NCBI GenBank assembly: GCA_947311285.1
Contig: CAMZKS010000106.1
Location: 1-25,992, forward strand
DNA length: 25,992 bases
Direction: 5' to 3'
Origin: an uncultured bacterium
GTDB taxonomy: Bacteria > Patescibacteriota > Gracilibacteria > UBA4473
The notes beneath the pieces were generated by a model. It was not told the DNA's origin. It did no database searches and was given only the letters and a program-made list of their open reading frames with translations. The position numbers were made by a program, and so were the translations under genes. This document shows positions 6,530 through 13,713 of this stretch, in pieces; the stretch's first letter is position 1, and every line of letters begins with the position of its first letter.

Positions 6530-6850
6530 ATGACACAACAAATACCGATGGATCAATTACAAACACTTCTGCAAAGAAATCTATTTTTGTCAGCAGAATT
6601 GAAAGTTAAGATTTTGGCGTCAACACCAGAGAAGCAGTTAGAAATTATGCCCTTGATAACCTCGATTGATACCAAGCAGACAGCACTTTTTAAAAAAGCC
6701 TTAGCTAAAAATCCTCACTTTTTTGCGGACCTTGAGAACGGAGCGATTCATCAAGCCTTAGCGAAACTGATTAAAGAAGAAGAATCTTTCCGAATGGATG
6801 AAATTAGTGATGCCGAAGCACAGTTAAACCAAGCCTTAGAAGAAATTTAA
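6530..6850 (+). CDS. Small helical partner protein B of the wall-enzyme locus
   Basis: This 106-residue helical protein (starting MTQQIPMDQLQTLLQ) is a paralogue of the divergent protein at 6152-6466; see LLQRNLFLSAELKVKIL and ALAKNPHFFADL. ATG 6530 is chosen over the in-frame ATG at 6512 because a consensus -10 box TATAAT sits at 6518-6523, inside the longer version. If a longer form exists, it adds only MRYNHV. It is followed after 1 nt by the tagged transglycosylase. Function is unknown; the same gene order on both strands supports a dedicated partner role for the enzyme that follows. Confidence 0.75.
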   Translation: MTQQIPMDQLQTLLQRNLFLSAELKVKILASTPEKQLEIMPLITSIDTKQTALFKKALAKNPHFFADLENGAIHQALAKLIKEEESFRMDEISDAEAQLNQALEEI

Positions 6851-6851
6851 A

Positions 6852-8603
6852 ATGAAATTTTTACAAAAATCGTTTTCAGGTGTTTCTCGATTTATTTACG
6901 AGACAAATGTTCCGGATACCGTTAAATCGGCTCCTGAGCCAAATGAGGCAGAAGATTTGACACCTCAACAGGCATTAGAGAAGGCTATTTGGGCGGTTTC
7001 AAAGAATCCAGATGGGTTAGCAGAAGTGGAAGCTTTAGAGGCTTTGATTCAGGATCAAGCGGCATTATTGGCCGATAAATTAGGCGATAATGCAATAGAG
7101 GCCTTTAACGCTTATGCAAAAGGAAACTCAATTGAAGGTAGTTCTTTAGAAATTTCTGAAATAGAAGGACTGGCAGAAAATATAACGAGTTCTATGGAGA
7201 ACACAGAAGGGTTACCCTTAACCGAAACCGAGCAGACAGAAATGGAGGGTATGAATAATCAGGAATTTTTACAAAAAACTCCAGAGGCGCGGCTGCGTTT
7301 TGTAACAAAAAATAATACCGAATCTAGTGCTGTGGCCTCTGGGACTGTGGAAAGTTTGGAATTTACTTTCACCTTTAATGGTCGTTATAATGAAGCGTTA
7401 TGGCATAAAACTACAGCCGGGCAAGTTTTACCGGCAGAGGTGCGATCCGTGTCGGTTGGGGGAAATGAATTTTTCCGAGAGGCAGACAGTTTAAGTGGTG
7501 AGTTTTTTAGCGTAAGTGGCGAACGGCTCAAAATTCATGAAGGAACAACACTTTCGGCTATTAAAACGGGAGACCTGAGTGAAATACAGGCGAATATTGA
7601 TAAAAAGCTAGAAGACTTAAAAGATCTAAGCGCTGGAGAGAAACTATTAGCAGAATTTGCTTTGGAAAAAGGTATTGATCCTAAATTTGCTGCAGCAGCC
7701 TTTAGAAAAGAAGGAGATGTGATTGAAACGGAGGATTTACCCGGAGGCGACAAAGCGCTCACGATTGAGTACAAAGCTAAACTAGAGTCATTTTTAACTA
7801 ACGTTGATAGAGCCAAAGATGCCTTTAGAGATGTGTCTCAACAACAAAATGAGGACTCTACAGAGTATTTTACGGAAATTGATGGCAGAGTGTCGCCTGA
7901 GTTTGCGAGTTTTTACATGGGTTTTGATAATCAAGCAGAAGCTCGAAGAGTAGAGGTTATGACTAGCGCTGGTTATAGCATAGATGAAATATCTGCGAGC
8001 CAAAGCTGGTTGACGAAAGCCCAAGAACGAGCGAATAATTCAGGGTATGGGGGAGAGATGGCAGAAGTTAGTGCAGAAGATCTACAAGGTATTTTGGAAA
8101 ATAAAGACCCAGCGCAATTGGAAGCTATGTTTAAAACGATTAGAGTTTACCCACCAGGGAGTGAGATTGCCCAAAAACTGTTCACTTACGCGGCTATGAA
8201 AGCGAATATGGGACTCACGAATGAGGAGATAGTAGCTTGGGGGAAATCTCCGGGGTTGCACAATATTCTTGACAATGAGTCGAAAGGAAAGGTTGGAGTT
8301 CTTAATTATACATTGCAAAAACGGGGCTCTACTTTGGCAGAAGTTAAGGCTGGGAAAACGAGGGGGGCTCGCTCTTCCGCGTCTGGACTGGGACAATGTT
8401 TATATAGTAATGTTCTAAAATATTATCCAGATGGAATGGACGGAATTGGAGATCCTTTAAATGAGGCTGTTGGGATGTTGCGTTATATAAGGGATCGCTA
8501 TGGTTCTCCTGAAGCCGCTAGGTCTGTTTACGGAAAAACAGGGACTTATGTTGATGGTCGAACTGGGCGAGTACGAACAAAGTCGTTCAGAGAAGGCTAT
8601 TAA
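6852..8603 (+). CDS. Tagged SLT-type lytic transglycosylase-like protein
   Basis: This 583-residue protein carries the operon tag at residues 1-16 (MKFLQKSFSGVSRFIY), then an acidic helical region. Residues about 160-240 form a beta-rich module (EFTFTFNGRYNEALWHK; GEFFSVSGERLKIHEGTTL). The C-terminal domain is lysozyme/transglycosylase-like: DNESKGKVGVLNYTL with candidate catalytic Glu476, SSASGLGQ (508-515), YYPDGMDGIGDPLNEAVGMLRYIRDRYGSPEAA (524-556). Lytic transglycosylases cleave the glycan strand and leave an anhydro-MurNAc end. No Sec signal or transmembrane helix is visible. It follows the helical partner gene with a TAAAATG junction identical to the one in the minus operon. Assignment of the catalytic domain is good; the beta module is only described. 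Confidence 0.82.
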   Translation: MKFLQKSFSGVSRFIYETNVPDTVKSAPEPNEAEDLTPQQALEKAIWAVSKNPDGLAEVEALEALIQDQAALLADKLGDNAIEAFNAYAKGNSIEGSSLEISEIEGLAENITSSMENTEGLPLTETEQTEMEGMNNQEFLQKTPEARLRFVTKNNTESSAVASGTVESLEFTFTFNGRYNEALWHKTTAGQVLPAEVRSVSVGGNEFFREADSLSGEFFSVSGERLKIHEGTTLSAIKTGDLSEIQANIDKKLEDLKDLSAGEKLLAEFALEKGIDPKFAAAAFRKEGDVIETEDLPGGDKALTIEYKAKLESFLTNVDRAKDAFRDVSQQQNEDSTEYFTEIDGRVSPEFASFYMGFDNQAEARRVEVMTSAGYSIDEISASQSWLTKAQERANNSGYGGEMAEVSAEDLQGILENKDPAQLEAMFKTIRVYPPGSEIAQKLFTYAAMKANMGLTNEEIVAWGKSPGLHNILDNESKGKVGVLNYTLQKRGSTLAEVKAGKTRGARSSASGLGQCLYSNVLKYYPDGMDGIGDPLNEAVGMLRYIRDRYGSPEAARSVYGKTGTYVDGRTGRVRTKSFREGY

Positions 8604-8729
8604 TACTGGTTTTTACAACTAGAAAGCGTCTTACCTATCTTCCCAATTTATAAAAATATTATAAGACTCTATTTTATATAAATAACATATTTTTTTTGGG
8701 GTGATAACATAAAAAACTCGTAAATTCCC

Positions 8730-8759
8730 TTGCAAAGGGGCTTTAAGGGTGGTTAGAAT
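8730..8759 (+). promoter_or_regulatory. Promoter of hup
   Basis: TTGCAA (8730-8735) and TAGAAT (8754-8759) are separated by 18 bp, with the ATG of hup 32 bp downstream. The rest of the 188-bp gap after the transglycosylase (8604-8729) is AT-rich and shows no terminator or ORF that I can support. Confidence 0.5.
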
Positions 8760-8791
8760 TAGGGCGTCATATTATTTAATCCCACATTAAC

Positions 8792-9076
8792 ATGTCAAAA
8801 GGTGATCTAATCACGGCTATCGCAAACCGAGCTGGTTTAACTAAGAAAGATGCAGGTGACGCTCTTGAAGCTTTCATCGCTACTATTTCTGGTGAACTTA
8901 CAAATGGTGAACAAGTAACAATTACTGGTTTCGGTACTTTCAAAGTATCACACCGAGCGGCTCGTACTGGAGTTAACCCACAGAATCCATCTCAAAAGAT
9001 TCAAATCAAAGCTTCAAAAGTTCCTACTTTCAAAGCAGGTAAAAATCTTAAAGAAGCTGTTAACGGTAAAAAATAA
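8792..9076 (+). CDS. hup: DNA-binding protein HU
   Basis: This is a 94-residue nucleoid protein of the HU/IHF family that binds and bends DNA as a dimer. It starts MSKGDLITAIANRAGLTKKDAGDALEAF (helices 1 and 2), then has the conserved GFGTFKVSHRAARTGVNPQNP (46-66) spanning the beta-arm with its conserved Pro, and ends with IKASKVPTFKAGKNLKEAV. Length is typical. It is monocistronic, with its own promoter (8730-8759) and a strong terminator (9098-9127). Synonymous codons look more restricted than in the neighbours, consistent with high expression. Confidence 0.97.
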   Translation: MSKGDLITAIANRAGLTKKDAGDALEAFIATISGELTNGEQVTITGFGTFKVSHRAARTGVNPQNPSQKIQIKASKVPTFKAGKNLKEAVNGKK

Positions 9077-9097
9077 TTTATTGTTAAATATTTTTTT

Positions 9098-9127
9098 AAA
9101 AAGCCCCGCTTTGTGGGGCTTTTTTTA
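9098..9127 (+). terminator. Rho-independent terminator of hup
   Basis: A GC-rich stem AGCCCC (9102-9107) pairs with GGGGCT (9115-9120), extended by A/T pairs and followed by a run of T. It begins 21 nt after the HU stop. Confidence 0.92.
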
Positions 9128-9170
9128 ATACAGAATATTTTGCTTCCTCGACAAAATTAATATCTAAAAT

Positions 9171-9202
9171 AAAAGAGAGATTTGAAAATAGATCTCTCTT
9201 TT
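9171..9202 (-). terminator. Terminator of the NPF-repeat protein gene
   Basis: A perfect 11-bp inverted repeat, AAAAGAGAGAT (9171-9181) and ATCTCTCTTTT (9192-9202), has a 10-nt loop and lies 31 nt beyond the stop of the minus-strand gene at 9234-10556. T-rich flanks on both sides make it potentially bidirectional. Confidence 0.7.
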
Positions 9203-9233
9203 GATTTTTTAAACAGGATATTTAGAAGCTAAA

Positions 9234-10556
9234 TTATGACTCGTTTTCTTGTTTTAAGTCTTGCTTGTTTTCAGTCTTAGCCTTCTTGTTTCGGCTTCTT
9301 TTTCGTTTTGGTTTTTCGCTCTCTGGCTGCTTTGAACCTACTTGGTTTGAAGCCGGTTTCTTTTCAGGATGAAGTGTGAAGTCTTCGGTTAAAGTTTCAA
9401 TTTCGCTTAACATGTTTCTGAATTCTTGTTTTCGTTTTTTTAATAAATTCCTTTCTTCCTTAATTTTATTTTCTAGCACTTTGATTTCAGTTTTGTAATC
9501 TTCCACATTCTGGTTGTGGGTCGTAACAAAGCCTGTGATTTCAGCTTTAATACTTTGTAATGAAGAAAGAGGGGTACTTCCATCACCTTTTTGAGTTTTT
9601 GTTTTTGGCTCTGCTTGGACCTCTTTTTCTATGGCCTCAACTTTTTCAACCGCTGTAACTTCCTTAGTATCCGTTTCTGCTATAACAGCAGGTGTTTTAT
9701 CTTTTTCAAAATCAAAAGTAATGGCTGGCGCTTCTTCGGCGGTAACTGACGCGACCGTGGGAGCGCTTGTCTCGGTTTTAGTTTTATTTACTACTTCTCC
9801 TCCTGTCTCTGTTTCAGCAAAAGGATTAGCTACTGCTGGTATTTCGGAAACGATGGCGGCTGGGGCCTCAACGGCGCTTTCACTCGGGACAGCATCCGTG
9901 GCAAAAGGATTAGTTGTTGCTGGTACTTCGGCAACGATGGCTGCCGGAGCCTCAACTACGCTTTCACTGGTGACGGCGTCGGCGGCAAAAGGATTTTCAC
10001 TAACGCTAGGTGTTGGTAAGACCACTTCTGCTTCGGTTGCAAAGGGGTTTAAGGGTGCTGGTTCAGCGGCTGTGACCGTTGAGACTTCTTCACTGGCTTC
10101 GGCTATTACTGGCTCCGTTGCTACCGGTGTTGGTACAACGCCTCCAACAGGCGTGGCAAAAGGATTTTCGGCTACGGCTGATGCAACGGGTGAGGCGGTA
10201 ACGGCCTCTGGAGTAGCGTTATCCGCAAAAGGGTTTAATGGTGTGTGGGGAACTTCTGCTGGACTAGCGGCCACAGCTGGTTCTGAGGGAGCGAGCTCAG
10301 TCATTACAGGCTCGCTTGCAGCGACGACTGGTTCAGTACTCAAAGGCGCGTCGGTTACATTGATAGTAATATCATCACCAAATTCAGTAGCGGTGGCTGG
10401 AGGCGTTACCATAATAGGCTCTGTTGGTGGAGGTGTAGTGCCTGCATTTGAGTTCGCTGTTACAGAGGTGCTTGGATCAGTTGTGCTAGTCGAACTACCC
10501 TTACTATCATCACTATCGCCCTTACCGCCGAGTCCGAAATTGAAATTAATACCCAT
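9234..10556 (-). CDS. Disordered protein with six NPFA motifs, a coiled coil and a basic tail
   Basis: This 440-residue protein starts MGINFNFGLGGKGDSDD, with no signal peptide or transmembrane helix. Residues 20-290 are low-complexity, rich in Ala, Pro, Thr, Val and Glu, and contain six evenly spaced NPFA motifs (Asn at 108, 131, 170, 188, 216, 244). Two adjacent 28-residue units (188-215, 216-243) are near-identical and correspond to an 84-bp tandem duplication. Residues about 335-395 form a coiled coil (IKAEITGFVTTHNQNVEDYKTEI onward, KVLENKIKEERNLLKKRKQEF). The tail (about 405-440) is strongly basic, with KPKRKRSRNKKAK, suggesting nucleic-acid or polyanion binding. I do not recognise a family. 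It looks like a scaffold whose NPFA sites are repeated docking motifs; that is inference. It is transcribed alone, divergently from pheS. Confidence 0.8.
   Translation of the reverse strand: MGINFNFGLGGKGDSDDSKGSSTSTTDPSTSVTANSNAGTTPPPTEPIMVTPPATATEFGDDITINVTDAPLSTEPVVAASEPVMTELAPSEPAVAASPAEVPHTPLNPFADNATPEAVTASPVASAVAENPFATPVGGVVPTPVATEPVIAEASEEVSTVTAAEPAPLNPFATEAEVVLPTPSVSENPFAADAVTSESVVEAPAAIVAEVPATTNPFATDAVPSESAVEAPAAIVSEIPAVANPFAETETGGEVVNKTKTETSAPTVASVTAEEAPAITFDFEKDKTPAVIAETDTKEVTAVEKVEAIEKEVQAEPKTKTQKGDGSTPLSSLQSIKAEITGFVTTHNQNVEDYKTEIKVLENKIKEERNLLKKRKQEFRNMLSEIETLTEDFTLHPEKKPASNQVGSKQPESEKPKRKRSRNKKAKTENKQDLKQENES
9828..9995. repeat. 84-bp tandem duplication within the NPF-repeat gene
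   Basis: Two adjacent 84-bp units (9828-9911 and 9912-9995) encode NPFA-x-DAV-x-SES-x-VEAPAAIV-x-E-[VI]-PA-type 28-residue repeats. They differ by scattered substitutions and keep the frame. Copy number could vary between strains. Confidence 0.75.
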
Positions 10557-10600
10557 GTGTATTTAGTTTTTATTAAGTGATCCGCCGACCTTTGAAAAAG

Positions 10601-10630
10601 TTGACTTTAAACCTTAGATCTCAATACTGT
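10601..10630 (+). promoter_or_regulatory. Candidate pheS promoter
   Basis: TTGACT (10601-10606) and TACTGT (10625-10630) are spaced by 18 bp; AATACT at 10623-10628 with 16 bp is an alternative -10. The site lies in the 132-bp divergent gap upstream of pheS. Confidence 0.4.
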
Positions 10631-10688
10631 ACCTGATTTTCACTTGAAAAGCAAATTAATGTGCTTGTAAAGAGATGAGATAACTAGA

Positions 10689-11732
10689 ATGCCAGAAAAC
10701 GTAACTCCTCAGCAACTAGCGGAAACTCACGAACAAGCACTTCGCGAGTTTAATTCGATCAATGATTTAGAATCATTGAAAACTTTTGCGTCTGAAACGG
10801 TGGGTAAAAAATCAAATCTTGGAAATTGGTTTGCGCAGCTTAAAACACTTGATGTAGAAACTAAAAAAGAATTAGGGCCAAAGCTTCAAGCTTTTAAAAA
10901 TTACTGGGAACAGGCTTGTATGACGGCACAACAAGAAATTGAAACAGCGATTTTAAATGAAAAATTAAAATCCGATTTTATTGATGTAAGCCAAAGTTAT
11001 CCGGCGAGAAAAGGAGCGATGCACCCGCTTTCACAGGTGCAACGACATATTGAAAAGATTTTCACGGGTATGGGGTTTGAAATTGCCGATGGTCCAGAGG
11101 TGGAAACTGAGTGGCATAATTTTGATGCGCTTAATGTGCCGGAAAATCATCCAGCTCGAGATATGCAAGACACTTTTTTTGTAAACTCAACGAAAGATGA
11201 GTCTTTAAAAAACTCAGTTTTAAGAACACAAACGTCAAATATCCAAATCAGAAAGATGCTTGAAAAAGGAGCACCGGTGCGAATTATTGCGCCGGGACGT
11301 GTGTATAGAAATGAGGACGTAGATGCGACACATGATGCGATGTTCTATCAAGTAGAAGGCTTAGTGGTCGATGAAAATATATCGGTTTCACATCTTAAAG
11401 GCACCCTTGAAACAATGCTTTCTGCAGTATTTGCTAAAACCATGAAAGTACGCATTAGACCTGGCTATTTTCCGTTTGTAGAACCGGGACTTGAAGTTGA
11501 TATTTGGTGGGAATACACCGATAAAAACGGGAATGAGAAAGGGCGTTGGCTTGAGTTCTGTGGTGCTGGTATGGTGCACCCGAACGTACTTCGTAACAGT
11601 AATGTCGACCCAGAAAAGTATTCAGGCTTTGCCTTTGGGTTTGGGTTGACTCGCTTAGTAATGATGAAATACGGTATTGAAGATATTCGTCTGCTGGCCT
11701 CTAACAAGCGCGAGTTTTTACAACAGTTCTAA
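10689..11732 (+). CDS. pheS: Phenylalanyl-tRNA synthetase alpha subunit
   Basis: This catalytic subunit of the (alpha-beta)2 PheRS charges tRNA-Phe in the cytoplasm. The 347-residue protein has an N-terminal coiled coil (about 1-95) and the class II core: HPLSQVQRHIEKIF (112-125), the motif-2 region RTQTSNIQIRKML, APGRVYRNEDVDATHDAMFYQVEGLVV, GYFPFVEPGLEVDIWW, EFCGAGMVHPNVL and motif 3 GFAFGFGLTRLVMMKYGI. The end DIRLLASNKREFLQQF is typical. The partner gene pheT is not adjacent; the next gene is the sigma factor. A solitary pheS is worth noting because pheST is usually one operon. Confidence 0.97.
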   Translation: MPENVTPQQLAETHEQALREFNSINDLESLKTFASETVGKKSNLGNWFAQLKTLDVETKKELGPKLQAFKNYWEQACMTAQQEIETAILNEKLKSDFIDVSQSYPARKGAMHPLSQVQRHIEKIFTGMGFEIADGPEVETEWHNFDALNVPENHPARDMQDTFFVNSTKDESLKNSVLRTQTSNIQIRKMLEKGAPVRIIAPGRVYRNEDVDATHDAMFYQVEGLVVDENISVSHLKGTLETMLSAVFAKTMKVRIRPGYFPFVEPGLEVDIWWEYTDKNGNEKGRWLEFCGAGMVHPNVLRNSNVDPEKYSGFAFGFGLTRLVMMKYGIEDIRLLASNKREFLQQF

Positions 11733-11817
11733 ATCAAGACCGAACAGGCTTGTATAGACAAGTCTCTTAAAATCACTACAAACTTATTACTTAAACGCTT
11801 TAAACTTAAAAAACTAT

Positions 11818-13038
11818 ATGTCCAAGTTTCAAAAAAAAATCGAAAAATATCCGCTGAACATCCAACAGCTTATTGCTAAAGGACGTGATCAAAAATTTAT
11901 TACGGAACAAGAGCTTATGTCGGTCGTGCCCAATGTAGAAGAGAATCTTCTGCTTTTAGATGAACTTTATGAACTTTTTTTAGACCTTGGCGTGGAAGTG
12001 ATTGATGTAAAGGAAGAAAAAATTTGGCGAGAGCGTATTAGTAAGAAAGAGGGGGGGGTGCTTAAAGTAACCATTGATGATGTAGAGCCGACAGATCAGG
12101 ATTTAGCTCAAGAAGAGGCCGAAGAATCTGAAGCAGATACAAATACCTTTGTTGATCTTTCAGAGATCTCAAATGATTCAGTGCGAATGTACTTGAATGA
12201 AATTGGTCGGATTAATCTTTTAACGGCTCAAGAAGAAGTTGATTTAGCAAAACGAATTGAGAAAGGTGATTTATCAGCAAAGCAGAAGTTAGCCGAATCA
12301 AATCTTCGATTGGTGGTTTCTATTGCGAAGCGTTATATCGGTCGAGGATTACCTTTTCTTGACCTGATGCAAGAAGGGAACTTTGGTTTGCTTCGGGCGG
12401 TTGAGAAATTTGATTACACGAAAGGATTTAAATTTTCGACCTACGCTACGTGGTGGATTCGTCAGGCTATTACCCGAGCAATTGCGGATCAGGCCAGAAC
12501 AATCCGAATTCCAGTGCATATGGTGGAAACTATTAATAAATTGACGCATACACAACGGCGTCTGCAACAAGAGCTTGGACGAGAACCTTTGCCAGAAGAA
12601 ATTGCGGCTGAAATGGACTTAGATCTTAAAAAGGTGAATCATATTCTTAAAATTTCTCAAGATATTGTTTCACTTGAGTCGCCGGTTGGATCGGAAGAAG
12701 ATTCTAAGTTGGGAGATTTTATTGAAGATGAGAGTGCGCTTTCGCCGTTTGAAACAGCACATCGCGAGATGATTAAAGAAAATATTACAGATTTACTACA
12801 GTATTTGTCAGCTCGAGAACAAAAAATCATTAAAATGAGATTTGGTCTTGATGATGGAGTTCCACACACGTTAGAGGAAGTCGGGAAAGAGTTTAATGTA
12901 ACTCGGGAACGAATTCGTCAAATTGAGGCTAAAGTACTTGAAAAGCTACGAACGCACCCAATGTCGGTTAAAATTTCAGAAGACCCAGGGGCGCACAAAA
13001 AATCAGTAACGGATAATTATCCACTGATGCAGGGTTAG
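11818..13038 (+). CDS. rpoD: RNA polymerase primary sigma factor (sigma-70/SigA)
   Basis: This 406-residue group 1 sigma factor has a short region 1.1 (IEKYPLNIQQLIAKG...ITEQELMSVVP), an acidic stretch (about 95-120), region 1.2 (DSVRMYLNEIGRINLLTAQEEV), region 2 (NLRLVVSIAKRYIGRGLPFLDLMQEGNFGLLRAVEKFDY, then FKFSTYATWWIRQAITRAIADQARTIRIPVHM) which recognises and melts the -10 element, region 3 (TQRRLQQELGREPLPEEIA) and region 4 with the -35-binding helix-turn-helix (TLEEVGKEFNVTRERIRQIEAKVLEKLR). The start ATG follows an AT-rich gap from pheS. It is the likely housekeeping sigma; the -35/-10 pairs proposed elsewhere in the window fit its expected consensus. Confidence 0.97.
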   Translation: MSKFQKKIEKYPLNIQQLIAKGRDQKFITEQELMSVVPNVEENLLLLDELYELFLDLGVEVIDVKEEKIWRERISKKEGGVLKVTIDDVEPTDQDLAQEEAEESEADTNTFVDLSEISNDSVRMYLNEIGRINLLTAQEEVDLAKRIEKGDLSAKQKLAESNLRLVVSIAKRYIGRGLPFLDLMQEGNFGLLRAVEKFDYTKGFKFSTYATWWIRQAITRAIADQARTIRIPVHMVETINKLTHTQRRLQQELGREPLPEEIAAEMDLDLKKVNHILKISQDIVSLESPVGSEEDSKLGDFIEDESALSPFETAHREMIKENITDLLQYLSAREQKIIKMRFGLDDGVPHTLEEVGKEFNVTRERIRQIEAKVLEKLRTHPMSVKISEDPGAHKKSVTDNYPLMQG

Positions 13039-13045
13039 TATTTAC

Positions 13046-13073
13046 TTGCGTTTTATGACGCAATTTCTATTTT
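13046..13073 (+). terminator. Weak terminator-like hairpin after rpoD
   Basis: TTGCGT (13046-13051) and ACGCAA (13058-13063) form a 6-bp stem with a 6-nt loop, followed by a T-rich stretch. It is short, so readthrough into greA is likely. Confidence 0.35.
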
Positions 13074-13097
13074 ATGTCTCGATAACCTAAAACAATT

Positions 13098-13163
13098 ATG
13101 GCTAAAAAAAACGATCAAAACGTAGTACTGTTAACTAAAGAAGGGTTAGCGAAAGTAGGATAA
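13098..13163 (+). pseudogene. greA: N-terminal piece of greA cut off by an in-frame TAA
   Basis: From ATG 13098 the frame reads MAKKNDQNVVLLTKEGLAKVG and then TAA at 13161-13163. The same frame continues ELTMLKTTGRKEV into the greA body. In the GreA family this stretch is normally LTKEGLEKLKEELEELK, so the stop sits where Glu is expected; a single G-to-T change (GAA to TAA) explains it. It encodes the start of the first coiled-coil helix. Confidence 0.75.
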
Positions 13164-13172
13164 GAGTTAACG

Positions 13173-13580
13173 ATGCTAAAAACGACTGGTCGGAAAGAAG
13201 TTTCAGCTCGTTTAGCCGAAGCCATTTCCTATGGAGATCTTTCGGAAAATTCCGAATATGATGAAGCTAAAAATCAACAAGCCTTTATTGAGGCTAGAAT
13301 TTTAGAGTTAGAAGAACAACTGAAAAATGTTGAAATCATTGATAATTCCAGTTCAGAAAAAGGAACAATTAAAATTGGCTCAAAAGTAACACTTAAGCGA
13401 GTAGATAGTGAGGCCATTGAATATACGATTGTGGGTTCAACGGAAGCGGATCCAATGACACACAAGATTTCAAATGAATCACCCGTTGGAGAAGCTATTT
13501 TAGGGAAGAAAAATAAAGATAAAGTGAAAGTACAAGCGCCAGGAGGGGTATTTGAGTATACAATCTCTAAAGTGGCTTAA
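13173..13580 (+). CDS. greA: Transcription elongation factor GreA, N-terminally shortened
   Basis: GreA rescues backtracked RNA polymerase by inserting its coiled-coil tip in the secondary channel and stimulating transcript cleavage. From ATG 13173 the product has 135 residues, against about 158 normally. The acidic tip is intact (YGDLSENSEYDEAKNQQAF, with Asp22 and Glu25 equivalent to the catalytic pair), as is the C-terminal FKBP-like domain (IKIGSKVTLKRV...YTIVGSTEADPMTHKISNESPVGEAILGKKNKDKV). What is lost is the first ~25 residues, upstream of an in-frame TAA at 13161. ATG 13173 could serve for re-initiation 9 nt after that stop, but no clear ribosome site precedes it. The gene is therefore either a real nonsense mutant with a truncated product or a sequencing error. 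Confidence 0.85.
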   Translation: MLKTTGRKEVSARLAEAISYGDLSENSEYDEAKNQQAFIEARILELEEQLKNVEIIDNSSSEKGTIKIGSKVTLKRVDSEAIEYTIVGSTEADPMTHKISNESPVGEAILGKKNKDKVKVQAPGGVFEYTISKVA

Positions 13581-13606
13581 CTAATCGCCGTTGCGTTTTG
13601 TGCGTT

Positions 13607-13656
13607 AAGTTCGAACTCTAAACATAAATTTATGTACAGAGTTCGAACTTTTTTTA
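13607..13656 (+). terminator. Terminator after greA
   Basis: A perfect 13-bp inverted repeat, AAGTTCGAACTCT (13607-13619) and AGAGTTCGAACTT (13638-13650), is followed by a T run. The loop contains a further palindrome (CATAAATTTATG). Confidence 0.85.
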
Positions 13657-13684
13657 AGTCTCCTTGTTTTTTTATTCGCCAATT

Positions 13685-13713
13685 TCAAGGTAATAGTTAA
13701 CCTTGAGTTACCT
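13685..13713 (+). promoter_or_regulatory. Overlapping alternative hairpins just before purC
   Basis: TCAAGGT (13685-13691) pairs with ACCTTGA (13700-13706). Alternatively AGGTAA (13688-13693) pairs with TTACCT (13708-13713), which directly touches the purC ATG. The two pairings exclude each other. The first pair has the same arms as the AGGTCGACCT palindromes, with a longer centre. A translation-control role or a decayed repeat are both possible. Confidence 0.35.

Noticed and set aside
2439..8603. Prophage or phage lysis module
   Set aside because: Although the muramidase and CHAP domains are typical of endolysins, there is no holin, capsid, tail, integrase or terminase gene, and the shared tag and paired helical proteins do not match a lysis cassette.
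9631..10566. A 311-codon open frame on the plus strand opposite the NPF-repeat gene
   Set aside because: Its sequence is just the complement of the repetitive Ala/Pro/Thr coding region (recurring VAKGF from NPFAT), with low-complexity Ser/Ala/Gly/Val composition. The minus-strand frame has start context, terminator and domain structure.
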